The notes under the pieces were generated by a model. It was not told where the DNA came from, made no database searches, and was given only the letters and a program-made list of their open reading frames with translations. Below are positions 1-5,770 of a DNA stretch of 8,833 nt, piece after piece. The stretch comes from Candidatus Tayloriibacteriota bacterium (GTDB lineage: Bacteria > Patescibacteriota > Minisyncoccia > Phycocordibacterales > PALSA-1337), in assembly GCA_026395105.1 (NCBI GenBank), contig JAPLZH010000060.1, positions 1 through 8,833 of the forward strand. Direction: 5' to 3'. Both the position numbers and the translations under genes were made by a program. How positions within the stretch are numbered: the first letter of the stretch is position 1; each line of letters starts with the position of its first letter.

Positions 1-30
1 TCTGACTAAAAATTGTGCTAGAATAATGCA

Positions 31-107
31 TACGAAAGAGCCCTTAGGCAGTATTAAGTTGATAATGGTTTCGATAAACATATTATCCCTTATCCTAAGG
101 GTTTTTT
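31..107 (+). ncRNA. Possible short structured RNA ending in an intrinsic terminator
   Basis: A TGC-TAGAAT sequence at 16-24 fits an extended -10 box and would start a transcript near position 31; its -35 region would lie off the window. The transcript could fold into nested hairpins. CCCTTAGG (41-48) can pair with CCTAAGGG (94-101), GATAAT (61-66) with ATTATC (82-87), and GTTT (68-71) with AAAC (76-79) around a CGAT loop. It would stop at the U-run after 101, giving about 75 nt. No known RNA family is recognised. The alternative is that this is only the 3' end and terminator of a gene to the left of the window. No protein gene lies on the + strand just downstream, so a riboswitch role is not supported. 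Confidence 0.3.
87..107 (+). terminator. Intrinsic terminator
   Basis: CCCTTA (87-92), a TCC loop (93-95) and TAAGGG (96-101) form a perfect 6-bp hairpin, followed directly by six T (102-107). This is a standard Rho-independent terminator for + strand transcription. The right arm can alternatively pair with the more distant CCCTTAGG at 41-48 over 8 bp. On the - strand no U-run follows the hairpin, so it should not terminate the converging membrane-protein gene well. Confidence 0.7.
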
Positions 108-134
108 CTATGTGGAGGGATTTTTAAGCGGACA

Positions 135-1175
135 CTAGTGGCTTAATCTATAACCAGTAGACATATTAAAGATGGCGAGGGATATAACGACGAGGCCAGC
201 AAATTTGAAAAAGTATCTGGCAAAGGAACCTTTAATGGCAGATGTCAGACCGCCGATTCCGATAATTCCTGGGAGTGTGCCGAGCGCAAATGCACCCATT
301 ATGAGTGCCCCACTCCAGAAACTTCCAGTGCTCACGGCGTATAACTGCATTGCCTGAGTGAAACCGCATGGAACGAAGAATGTGAGAGCACCGGTAATTA
401 ATGCACCGCGATGACTATACTCGCTATTCGCACCTTCTCGCCCACCTAATCCGAATATTTTACTAATACCTTTTGGTAAAACAATGCTTTTATTATTTAA
501 TTTTGGAAATATTCCGATAATTTTAAGGCCGAGAAATAGCATGACGAAGCCTAGGATCACCGTGATAATTCCGAGGAGGGATGAAGAAAGCTTTAGTGTG
601 GAGCCAATAAGGCCTATTAATCCTCCGAGAATAATATATGAAAGTAATCGCCCAGCATTAAAAAAGATATGTGGTTTAAACTTTTGCAAAGGTGTAGCCT
701 CAGGATGAATCTCTGCATAATTCGAAGAGATGCCAAGCACTAGACCGCCTATAAGCGCCATACATGTAGACACACCAGCTGTAAGTCCGATCAGAAGCAC
801 ACTAAGAAGGCCGGGCGTAGAACTAGCACTAATATTTAATTCGAAGATTCCGAACCATTTTGCTAATTCATAAACGGCAAAAAGAATCACAGCTGAGGCC
901 AATAATTCTATATAGTCATTCTGATTTCTAGAAAAGAAATGCTTTTTATCTTCTCGGCCGAGGCTATAACCTGCTGAGATTACCGCTTTTTCTATTTTTA
1001 CAAAATCCACTCCAGCGATTTCTAATTTCTTTTCTGTCTCTATCTCTACTGTTCCTCTTTTAGAATTTGCCTTAACATTATTCACACCTTTTATTTCCCC
1101 GATATTTTTCTCGAGAATCATTTCGCATGATCGGCAATGCATTCCTTTAACATCTAAAATAGTCTTATTTGACAT
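135..1175 (-). CDS. HMA-domain / TauE-SafE-type membrane transporter fusion
   Basis: This 346-residue protein joins two parts. Residues 4-70 form a heavy-metal-associated domain with the GMHCRSC motif, whose Cys14 and Cys17 would bind a soft metal such as Cu(I). Residues 88-340 form a polytopic membrane domain of the sulfite exporter TauE/SafE (UreH, DsbD-like) type with roughly seven hydrophobic segments. Characteristic motifs are STCMALIGG (136-144), FNAGRLLSY (172-180) and FFVPCGFTQAMQ (266-277). Paired Cys138 and Cys270 lie in the membrane core, as in DsbD-type domains. No cupredoxin domain follows the membrane part. The ATG overlaps the stop of the upstream csoR-like gene by one base (TAATG), so translation is probably coupled and both respond to the same metal signal. 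The domain architecture and neighbour suggest copper handling; the transported substrate is not proven by sequence. Confidence 0.85.
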   Translation of the reverse strand: MSNKTILDVKGMHCRSCEMILEKNIGEIKGVNNVKANSKRGTVEIETEKKLEIAGVDFVKIEKAVISAGYSLGREDKKHFFSRNQNDYIELLASAVILFAVYELAKWFGIFELNISASSTPGLLSVLLIGLTAGVSTCMALIGGLVLGISSNYAEIHPEATPLQKFKPHIFFNAGRLLSYIILGGLIGLIGSTLKLSSSLLGIITVILGFVMLFLGLKIIGIFPKLNNKSIVLPKGISKIFGLGGREGANSEYSHRGALITGALTFFVPCGFTQAMQLYAVSTGSFWSGALIMGAFALGTLPGIIGIGGLTSAIKGSFARYFFKFAGLVVISLAIFNMSTGYRLSH

Positions 1176-1444
1176 TATTTTTTGCCGATTAATTTATAAA
1201 CCTTCATCATCTCATTTGTAGCTTTTTTCTCTTCGCCATTTTGCATTTGATGCGTTAAATGAGTTAAAAGATGATTTTGCAAAATTAAATCACGAACGCT
1301 AGAAAGCGCTTCGCGTATAGCTTCAGTCTGAGTAATAATATCTATACAGTATTTCTCTTCCTCAACCATTTTTTCTAGTCCCCTAATCTGCCCATTTATT
1401 ATTTTTAATCTTCTAGTCGCTCTTTTTTTAATATCTTCTCGCAT
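1175..1444 (-). CDS. csoR: CsoR/RcnR-family metal-sensing repressor
   Basis: This is a small all-helical repressor of the DUF156 family (CsoR, RcnR, FrmR), 89 residues from the ATG at 1444. The family hallmark RLKIINGQIRGLEKM is at residues 12-26. Metal-ligand positions carry Cys33, His58 and His62, with a further His65, in YCIDII and NHLLTHLTHQ. Classical CsoR proteins have Cys-His-Cys at the three positions, so this is a Cys-His-His variant. An in-frame ATG at 1465 would add seven residues. However, it lies inside the operator and upstream of the -10 box, so it cannot be on the transcript from that promoter, and 1444 is preferred. The protein should repress its own operon, including the downstream HMA-TauE gene, and release on metal binding. 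Copper is the best guess from the partner and operator type; nickel or cobalt cannot be excluded. Confidence 0.85.
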   Translation of the reverse strand: MREDIKKRATRRLKIINGQIRGLEKMVEEEKYCIDIITQTEAIREALSSVRDLILQNHLLTHLTHQMQNGEEKKATNEMMKVYKLIGKK

Positions 1445-1453
1445 AGTGAAGAC

Positions 1454-1482
1454 ATTATACCCCATAGGGGTATTAGAGTCAA
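1454..1482 (-). promoter_or_regulatory. Promoter of the csoR-HMA operon
   Basis: On the - strand, TTGACT (1482-1477) and a perfect TATAAT (1459-1454) are separated by exactly 17 nt, close to a consensus sigma-70 promoter. The -10 box ends 9 nt before the ATG at 1444, so the mRNA would have almost no leader. A second TTGACT copy lies 6 nt further upstream, at 1488-1483. Confidence 0.8.
1457..1473. promoter_or_regulatory. CsoR-type operator palindrome
   Basis: ATACCCC, ATA, GGGGTAT forms a 17-bp inverted repeat with perfect 7-bp arms. The C/G-tract flanked by TA-rich ends is the layout of known CsoR operators. It fills most of the promoter spacer and overlaps four bases of the -10 box, so bound repressor would block RNA polymerase. 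It lies directly upstream of the csoR-like gene, supporting autoregulation. Confidence 0.8.
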
Positions 1483-1514
1483 AGTCAAAAAAGCCACAGC
1501 ACCCACTTTTCTAA

Positions 1515-2267
1515 CTAAATTTGTATTTTATTGAAAAGATAACTGCCCACACCTAAAAAGAGAAGCGTGACAGAAGTTAAAACGACTATATCTATTCCCA
1601 CGCCGAAATGATTTGCCCCCGCTCCAGCTAGAAAATATCTGAGTGCATCTATGCCGTATGTCAGTGGGTCTAAATTCGCTATTATGGAAATCGATTTTGG
1701 CAAATTATTCAAAGGAAAGAGCGCACCGGATAGGAAAAATAAAGGCATGATAAGGAAGTTCACTATTAGCTGGAAACCCTGCATATCATCTATCTTTGAG
1801 GCTATCGCAGTGCCTAGTGCTGTAAAAAGAAAAGCGGTTAAAAACATTATGACGACTGCCGGAATCGCCAAAAGCCAATTACTAAGTCTAAAGCCGACGA
1901 CAAGCGACATTAATAGTATGATAATTCCCTGCGAAGTGGCGACAGTCGCTCCGCCAAGTGTTCTTCCCACCATAATATTAAGGCGAGTTACGGGAGCCAC
2001 TAGAGTCTCTTTAAGAAATCCGAACTGTCTGTCCCAAATAATTTCCATTCCGGAAAAGATGGATGTAAAAATAATTCCCATGCCGATAATTCCCGGAACC
2101 AGAAATTCTACATAATTCCCCTGCCCAGCCTTCTGGAAAACAGGCCCAAGTCCGAAGCCAAGTGCCACGAGAAAAAGCATTGGCTGTACTAAAGAGCCGA
2201 CGATCCTAGATTTAGATCGAAGATACCGCTTTATTTGCCTTAACCATAAAATGTATATTGTTTTCAT
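1515..2267 (-). CDS. ABC-2 type exporter permease (DrrB-like)
   Basis: This 250-residue integral membrane protein has about six hydrophobic segments (near residues 22-42, 55-75, 105-126, 133-157, 165-184 and 224-245). Motifs are typical of the ABC-2 permease family that includes DrrB and NodJ: FLKETLVAPVTRLNIMVGR (84-102), GFQLIVNFLIMPLFFLSGAL (164-183) and LDPLTYGIDALRYFL (199-213). It would form the membrane channel of an exporter with the ATPase encoded 52 nt upstream on the same strand. I see no convincing promoter in that gap, which supports one transcript. The substrate is unknown: relatives export drugs, glycolipids or polysaccharide precursors, and nothing here distinguishes these. 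Length is normal for the family. Confidence 0.9.
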   Translation of the reverse strand: MKTIYILWLRQIKRYLRSKSRIVGSLVQPMLFLVALGFGLGPVFQKAGQGNYVEFLVPGIIGMGIIFTSIFSGMEIIWDRQFGFLKETLVAPVTRLNIMVGRTLGGATVATSQGIIILLMSLVVGFRLSNWLLAIPAVVIMFLTAFLFTALGTAIASKIDDMQGFQLIVNFLIMPLFFLSGALFPLNNLPKSISIIANLDPLTYGIDALRYFLAGAGANHFGVGIDIVVLTSVTLLFLGVGSYLFNKIQI

Positions 2268-2319
2268 AATTTAAAAGTTTCAAAAGTTTTATTTCCCGCC
2301 GATTTTTTATCTGTTTCTT

Positions 2320-3123
2320 CTATTTCCTCCCACCACCCCTCCACATTCTCCTTCCCATTCTGAGCATATCTAGTGGCCCCGCCTCCTCTTCACGAATAAC
2401 TTTTCCGGTCAAAGAGAGAAAGGCTTCTTCGAGTGTGGCCTTACCTGTCTTTGCTTTTAATTCAGCAGATGTACCTAAGGCAATTATCTTTCCATGGTCG
2501 ATAATAGCTATCCTTTGCGCTATCTTATCCGCCTCTTCCATATAGTGCGTGGTGAAAAAAACCGTAATACCTTCTGTTTTATTTAATTCACTAAGATAAT
2601 TCCACATATGATTTCTGGTTTGTGGGTCTAGGCCTAGCGTCGGCTCATCTAGGAAAAGAATTTTCGGATGATGCAAAAGGCCACGAGCGATTTCGAGACG
2701 CCTTTTCATACCTCCAGAAAATTCCTTCACGAGGCTGTTTTTCCTATCCCAAAGCTCCACGAATTTCATAAGCTCTTCTATTCTTTGCCTTCGTAAAACT
2801 TTCGGAACACCGTAAAGAACGCCGTGAAATTCCATATTTTCATAAGCAGTAAGCTCATCATCCAAACTAGGATCCTGAAAAACTATTCCGAATGAATGTC
2901 TGACAGCGTCGGCATTTTTTACTGGATTAAAACCATTAAGCGTAATTTCGCCGGAAGTAGGCTTCGAAAGCGTAGTAAGCATCTTAATGGTCGTAGATTT
3001 TCCAGCACCATTCGGCCCCAGAAAGGCAAAGATTTCCCCCTTAGCCACGCTAAAAGAAATATCCTCCACGGCCTTAAAATCCGAAAAACTCTTCGAAAGA
3101 TTTTTAACTTCAATGATATTCAT
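2320..3123 (-). CDS. ABC exporter ATP-binding subunit (DrrA-like)
   Basis: This 267-residue nucleotide-binding subunit powers export with the permease encoded just downstream. All catalytic elements are present: Walker A GPNGAGKST (36-44), Q-loop Gln83, signature FSGGM (135-139), Walker B ILFLDE (155-160), D-loop GLDP (164-167) and H-loop His193 in TTHYMEEAD. The last element and LEEAFLSLTG (231-240) are typical of the DrrA/CcmA subgroup paired with ABC-2 permeases. The C-terminus ends in an unusual Arg/Gly-rich tail (residues 256-267, RMGRRMWRGGGRK region) with no obvious family counterpart. An extended -10 box sits 7 nt before the ATG, so the mRNA is probably leaderless. The stop codon of the upstream gene lies within that box. 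Confidence 0.93.
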   Translation of the reverse strand: MNIIEVKNLSKSFSDFKAVEDISFSVAKGEIFAFLGPNGAGKSTTIKMLTTLSKPTSGEITLNGFNPVKNADAVRHSFGIVFQDPSLDDELTAYENMEFHGVLYGVPKVLRRQRIEELMKFVELWDRKNSLVKEFSGGMKRRLEIARGLLHHPKILFLDEPTLGLDPQTRNHMWNYLSELNKTEGITVFFTTHYMEEADKIAQRIAIIDHGKIIALGTSAELKAKTGKATLEEAFLSLTGKVIREEEAGPLDMLRMGRRMWRGGGRK

Positions 3124-3130
3124 AGAGCAT

Positions 3131-3139
3131 ATTATACCA
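3131..3139 (-). promoter_or_regulatory. Extended -10 promoter of the ABC exporter operon
   Basis: On the - strand TGG-TATAAT (3139-3131) matches the extended -10 consensus TGnTATAAT. Seven bases separate it from the ATG at 3123, so transcription should begin at or next to the start codon. No good -35 is visible, as is acceptable for an extended -10 promoter. Confidence 0.65.
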
Positions 3140-4088
3140 GACTTTTCGGCAGTGAACTTTTTATATCATCAGAATTTATGGTATATGCTCGTACAAAAGA
3201 ATCATCCACATGCGCATATAGAATCCCCTCGCCTTTTCCGGTTTCTATAAACTGACTGGCAAAGGTTATTGTTTTCGCCGAACTGTCCTGAATAAATGGC
3301 TCTGGGGAAACCCAGTCTATTTTGCCTTTTTCATAATCATAAATAAAAAGGCCGACTGAAAACATTCCGTAAAGAATTTTATCTCCAAGCTTTTTATTTG
3401 CCTCACGGCCGTTTATGACTCCGACCGTTTTTCCTTCTCCGATATCTATAAAAGACTTCGGAAAAAGCGGACCTGGAGATGCGTGTCCACCGATCCATGG
3501 AATTTTCTTTTCTCCTGGGTGAAAAACGACGTCCCCGTATTTCCAGACACCACCCATATCTGTAGTGATGGCAACCTCCACCACGGAGTACTTAGCCTGC
3601 GGAGCGCGGTCCCTAGATTCTATAAGGTTATAACGAAAACCTTTTCTATTTACTGGTGCCACAGAGAGTTCCTTTGCACTATTTATGGCATTGTCCTGAA
3701 GTACCGGCATCGTCATTTCTAGCGAATCTAAATCTTTTCCGACAGCATGGCCGAGATGAATTTTTATTTTTTCTTTACTGCCCTCGGCTGGTTTAATCGG
3801 AATCGTAAAGTAAACATGGAGCAAAGAACTCTTTTCATCTACCCAGATATCAGGGTCTTCGAGTCCTATAAAATCACAGCCAGAAGGCGTGAGCTTTTTT
3901 ATAATTTCCTCTTCATTTTTTATTTTTAATCTTCCGCCTATTTTAAAACTTTCTAGAGTATCACCCGTGATTAAGTGAAGTTCACTCCTGTCTACATATC
4001 CTGCGATTTCCACATTCCCCTCACGACTCGTAATACAGCGGACGATTCCCCGCTTATTTCCAGACGTCGGATCGAGAGTTATGGCCAT
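3132..4088 (-). CDS. GH130/GH43-like five-bladed beta-propeller protein
   Basis: This protein has about 318 residues and no signal peptide or membrane segment, so it is probably cytoplasmic. No close named relative is recognised. Several features resemble glycoside hydrolase/phosphorylase propellers of the GH130 and GH43 type. These are LEDPDIWVDE followed by LHVYFT (about 77-96), HAVGKDLDSLEM (115-126), a glycine-rich SPGPLF segment (205-210), YGMFSVGLFIYD then VSPEPFI (241-267), and a closing TFASQFIETG...GILYAHVDDSFVRAY (277-303). In GH130 these positions hold EDPRI, A-x-S-x-DL, and the final F-x-x-G...YYGAAD strands. Enzyme activity on a mannoside or similar sugar is only a guess; the protein could be a non-catalytic propeller. 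GTG at 4091 directly precedes the ATG at 4088, and either may start. Its TAA stop lies inside the -10 box of the ABC operon. Confidence 0.6.
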   Translation of the reverse strand: MAITLDPTSGNKRGIVRCITSREGNVEIAGYVDRSELHLITGDTLESFKIGGRLKIKNEEEIIKKLTPSGCDFIGLEDPDIWVDEKSSLLHVYFTIPIKPAEGSKEKIKIHLGHAVGKDLDSLEMTMPVLQDNAINSAKELSVAPVNRKGFRYNLIESRDRAPQAKYSVVEVAITTDMGGVWKYGDVVFHPGEKKIPWIGGHASPGPLFPKSFIDIGEGKTVGVINGREANKKLGDKILYGMFSVGLFIYDYEKGKIDWVSPEPFIQDSSAKTITFASQFIETGKGEGILYAHVDDSFVRAYTINSDDIKSSLPKSLV

Positions 4089-4111
4089 CACATGACTAAA
4101 GCGCGAATCCC

Positions 4112-4120
4112 TCTATATCA
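4112..4120 (-). promoter_or_regulatory. Possible extended -10 promoter of the propeller gene
   Basis: On the - strand TGA-TATAGA (4120-4112) resembles an extended -10 box with one or two mismatches in the hexamer. It would give a leader of roughly 15-20 nt, unlike the leaderless starts elsewhere in the window. An AGAGGG overlapping it is about 18 nt before the start and too distant for a normal ribosome binding site. Read-through from the HD gene, 83 nt upstream, is the alternative. Confidence 0.3.
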
Positions 4121-4171
4121 CTTTGCCTTTATGCTCTATATATTTTTTATCTTTAATCATATTATTTAGCT

Positions 4172-4762
4172 TCATTTATTAAAAAGCACTTCATGTTCCT
4201 TTTCTAAACGCTCCACTAATTCTTGAAAAATCTTCGCAATGTTTTTGTCTATTGCCACCTTTGGAATTTTCATCGTCTTCAGCATATCTAATGTAACTTT
4301 ATTTTTTCTCCAAGTCCTACCACCGTCCCGATAAATACTAAGGACTGGCTCCACTTTATCTAATGCATATACAAATTTACTTTCATCATCTTTTCGCTTT
4401 TCATATTCATGAATGATTTCGTGGAGTTCAGGAAATTCCGGAAATTTTGCCTTTAGAATTTCTGCCGCTTCTTCTTCACGCTTTTGTTTACTATCGAGGA
4501 CTGACTGATCTTTATGAAAAAAGTAAGTATCTCCGGCAAAGACCTCTACTAGATCATGTGCCAGCGCGTATTTAAAAAGCTTATCGGTATTCAGTCCGAG
4601 TTTATAAGTCGAATTAATATACCAAGCGAGCATTGCCAAAGAAAATGAATGTTCCACATCGTTTTCCCTCCTTTCGCTATCTTTGACCAAAAGCATTCTT
4701 TCCACGGCGCGGAACTGATGTATAAGGTCTACAAATTTTAATATTTGATCAAATGACTCCAT
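4172..4762 (-). CDS. HD-domain phosphohydrolase, YfbR/HDDC2-like
   Basis: This 196-residue HD-superfamily protein resembles the 5'-deoxynucleotidase YfbR group, which removes phosphate from deoxynucleoside monophosphates using a divalent metal. The metal site reads His38 (VEHSFSLAM), His69-Asp70 (ALAHDLVE), and Asp125 (YALDKVEP). Glu73 and Asp78 keep the HDxxExxxxD spacing seen in YfbR, and AGDTY follows. No membrane segment is seen, so it should be cytoplasmic, perhaps in nucleotide salvage or pool control. An in-frame ATG at 4804 would add 14 residues. It lies upstream of an extended -10 box, which is 7 nt before the ATG at 4762, so the later start is preferred. The substrate is inferred from family only; other HD_3 proteins have different or unknown substrates. 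Confidence 0.82.
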   Translation of the reverse strand: MESFDQILKFVDLIHQFRAVERMLLVKDSERRENDVEHSFSLAMLAWYINSTYKLGLNTDKLFKYALAHDLVEVFAGDTYFFHKDQSVLDSKQKREEEAAEILKAKFPEFPELHEIIHEYEKRKDDESKFVYALDKVEPVLSIYRDGGRTWRKNKVTLDMLKTMKIPKVAIDKNIAKIFQELVERLEKEHEVLFNK

Positions 4763-4769
4763 TATTTTA

Positions 4770-4778
4770 ATTATATCA
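4770..4778 (-). promoter_or_regulatory. Extended -10 promoter of the HD-domain gene
   Basis: On the - strand TGA-TATAAT (4778-4770) is a perfect extended -10 box, 7 nt before the ATG at 4762, which predicts a leaderless transcript. Immediately upstream are two near-identical direct repeats, GTGCAAAATG and GTGCAAATG, spaced about one helical turn apart. Confidence 0.65.
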
Positions 4779-4795
4779 TTTGCACCATTTTGCAC
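4777..4795. repeat. Tandem 9/10-bp direct repeat next to the HD gene promoter
   Basis: CATTTGCAC (4777-4785) and CATTTTGCAC (4786-4795) are adjacent direct repeats differing by one T. They abut the -10 box of the HD-domain gene in the divergent intergenic region. The one-turn period would suit a regulator, but two short copies may be chance. Confidence 0.4.
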
Positions 4796-4837
4796 ACAGG
4801 ACACGTACTATACATGTGAAAGGTCAAAAGACCTCTA

Positions 4838-4852
4838 AATTATCAGATAATT
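4838..4852. promoter_or_regulatory. Perfect 15-bp palindrome upstream of the DUF5666-like gene
   Basis: AATTATC, A, GATAATT is a perfect inverted repeat with 7-bp arms, ending 10 nt before the ATG at 4863. It contains GATAAT (4846-4851), a one-mismatch -10 hexamer 11 nt before the ATG. It may therefore be an operator overlapping the promoter. The sequence is AT-rich, which raises the chance of coincidence, and no convincing -35 is present. Confidence 0.35.
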
Positions 4853-4862
4853 CATAAAATAT

Positions 4863-5741
4863 ATGATTAAAAATAAAAAATACATTTATACATTAGCAGC
4901 TTTATTAGCATCAGCCACTTTGCTCACGACTTCTGTGTCAGCGCAAACCGACGATTCTTCTAAGAATCCAGGCCAGTCCCCTAACGGTCAAAGGGTCGGC
5001 ATGATGGGCAAAAACGGTTTTAGGCCAGCAGTAGCTGGAAAAGTCACTGCCATAAACGGAACGACTTTAACAGTTACTAGTATGAAAAGACCGATGAGAA
5101 TCGGCGAAGATAAAAATTCTGAAGGTACTGTCAGTACTAATCAAAGTCCAGCCACGTCCGTCGTTTTTACAGTTGATGGTACAAATGCGACCGTTTTGAA
5201 AAATAATGCCACAAGCACTTTCTCTGCTATAGCTGTCGGTGATTCTGTTACTGTTCAGGGAACAGTAACAGGGACAAATGTAGTCGCTACTACTATCCGT
5301 GATGGTTTAATGCCAGCCGGAAATCTTTGGAAAAACGGTGAACAGGATGGAAAAGAATTAGATAAAAATGGCCGACCACGTAATGCTTCATCTACCATAC
5401 CAGTATCTCCTATCACAGGAAATGGCCAGCCGATAATCGCTGGGACTGTAGCATCTATAAGCGGATCTTCGATAACAGTTAATACAAAAAGTAATGTGGT
5501 CTACATAGTTGATGTCACAAATGCAAAAATAGTAGAGGGACAAAACACTATCGCTCTCTCAAATGTGGCGGTCGGTGACTCAGTAATAGTTCAGGGTACA
5601 GTAAATGGAACATCAGTCGTCGCCTCATCTATAATAGATGGAGCAAAGCCAGTTCAGAATTCCACAAACAATGCACCAGAAAATCATCCAGGTTTTTTCG
5701 GTAGCATTGGAAACTTCTTCAAAAACATTTTTGGTTTCTAA
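4863..5741 (+). CDS. Secreted protein with two DUF5666-like repeats
   Basis: This 292-residue protein begins with a Sec signal peptide: Lys-rich start, hydrophobic residues 8-22, and likely cleavage after SVSA at 27. Two related beta-rich repeats follow, about 56-148 and 190-260. Each begins with AGxVxxIxGxxxTV, has AVGDSVxVQGTVxGTxVVAxxI near its end, and closes with an Ile-(Arg/Ile)-Asp-Gly turn. This is the pattern of DUF5666, predicted to form small beta-barrel folds. The linkers are rich in Asn, Gly, Ser and Pro. The C-terminus ends in an aromatic amphipathic tail (277-292, GFFGSIGNFFKNIFGF) that could contact membrane or a partner. There are no Cys residues. It is the only + strand protein gene here and appears monocistronic. 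Its role outside the cytoplasmic membrane is unknown. Confidence 0.85.
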   Translation: MIKNKKYIYTLAALLASATLLTTSVSAQTDDSSKNPGQSPNGQRVGMMGKNGFRPAVAGKVTAINGTTLTVTSMKRPMRIGEDKNSEGTVSTNQSPATSVVFTVDGTNATVLKNNATSTFSAIAVGDSVTVQGTVTGTNVVATTIRDGLMPAGNLWKNGEQDGKELDKNGRPRNASSTIPVSPITGNGQPIIAGTVASISGSSITVNTKSNVVYIVDVTNAKIVEGQNTIALSNVAVGDSVIVQGTVNGTSVVASSIIDGAKPVQNSTNNAPENHPGFFGSIGNFFKNIFGF

Positions 5742-5770
5742 TATTTCCAGAAATGTTTAATTAGTATATT

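Noticed and set aside
26..127. Short + strand frame of 33 codons from an ATG at 26
   Set aside because: It runs through the terminator hairpin and T-run, has no recognisable features, and the encoded peptide looks like translated noncoding sequence.
1445..1465. Upstream ATG at 1465 as the start of the csoR-like gene
   Set aside because: It lies in the centre of the operator palindrome and upstream of the TATAAT, so the promoter could not produce a transcript containing it; the extra seven residues do not match the family.
1651..2115. 154-codon + strand open frame
   Set aside because: It is antisense to the well-supported ABC permease and has no family motifs.
2271..2289. AAAAGTTT direct repeat between the two ABC genes as a regulatory site
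   Set aside because: It is a low-complexity A/T repeat with no recognisable promoter beside it; the two genes are better explained as one operon.
2896..3255. Overlapping + and - strand frames near the ABC ATPase start
   Set aside because: They are shadows of the ATPase, whose Walker A region lies here, and of the end of the propeller gene.
4763..4804. Upstream ATG at 4804 as the start of the HD-domain gene
   Set aside because: The extra 14 codons overlap a perfect extended -10 box and the direct repeats, and the family fits a start at 4762.
4821..4834. AGGTC-AAAA-GACCT hairpin as a terminator
   Set aside because: The 5-bp stem has no T-run in either direction; it may be a minor mRNA structure or chance.
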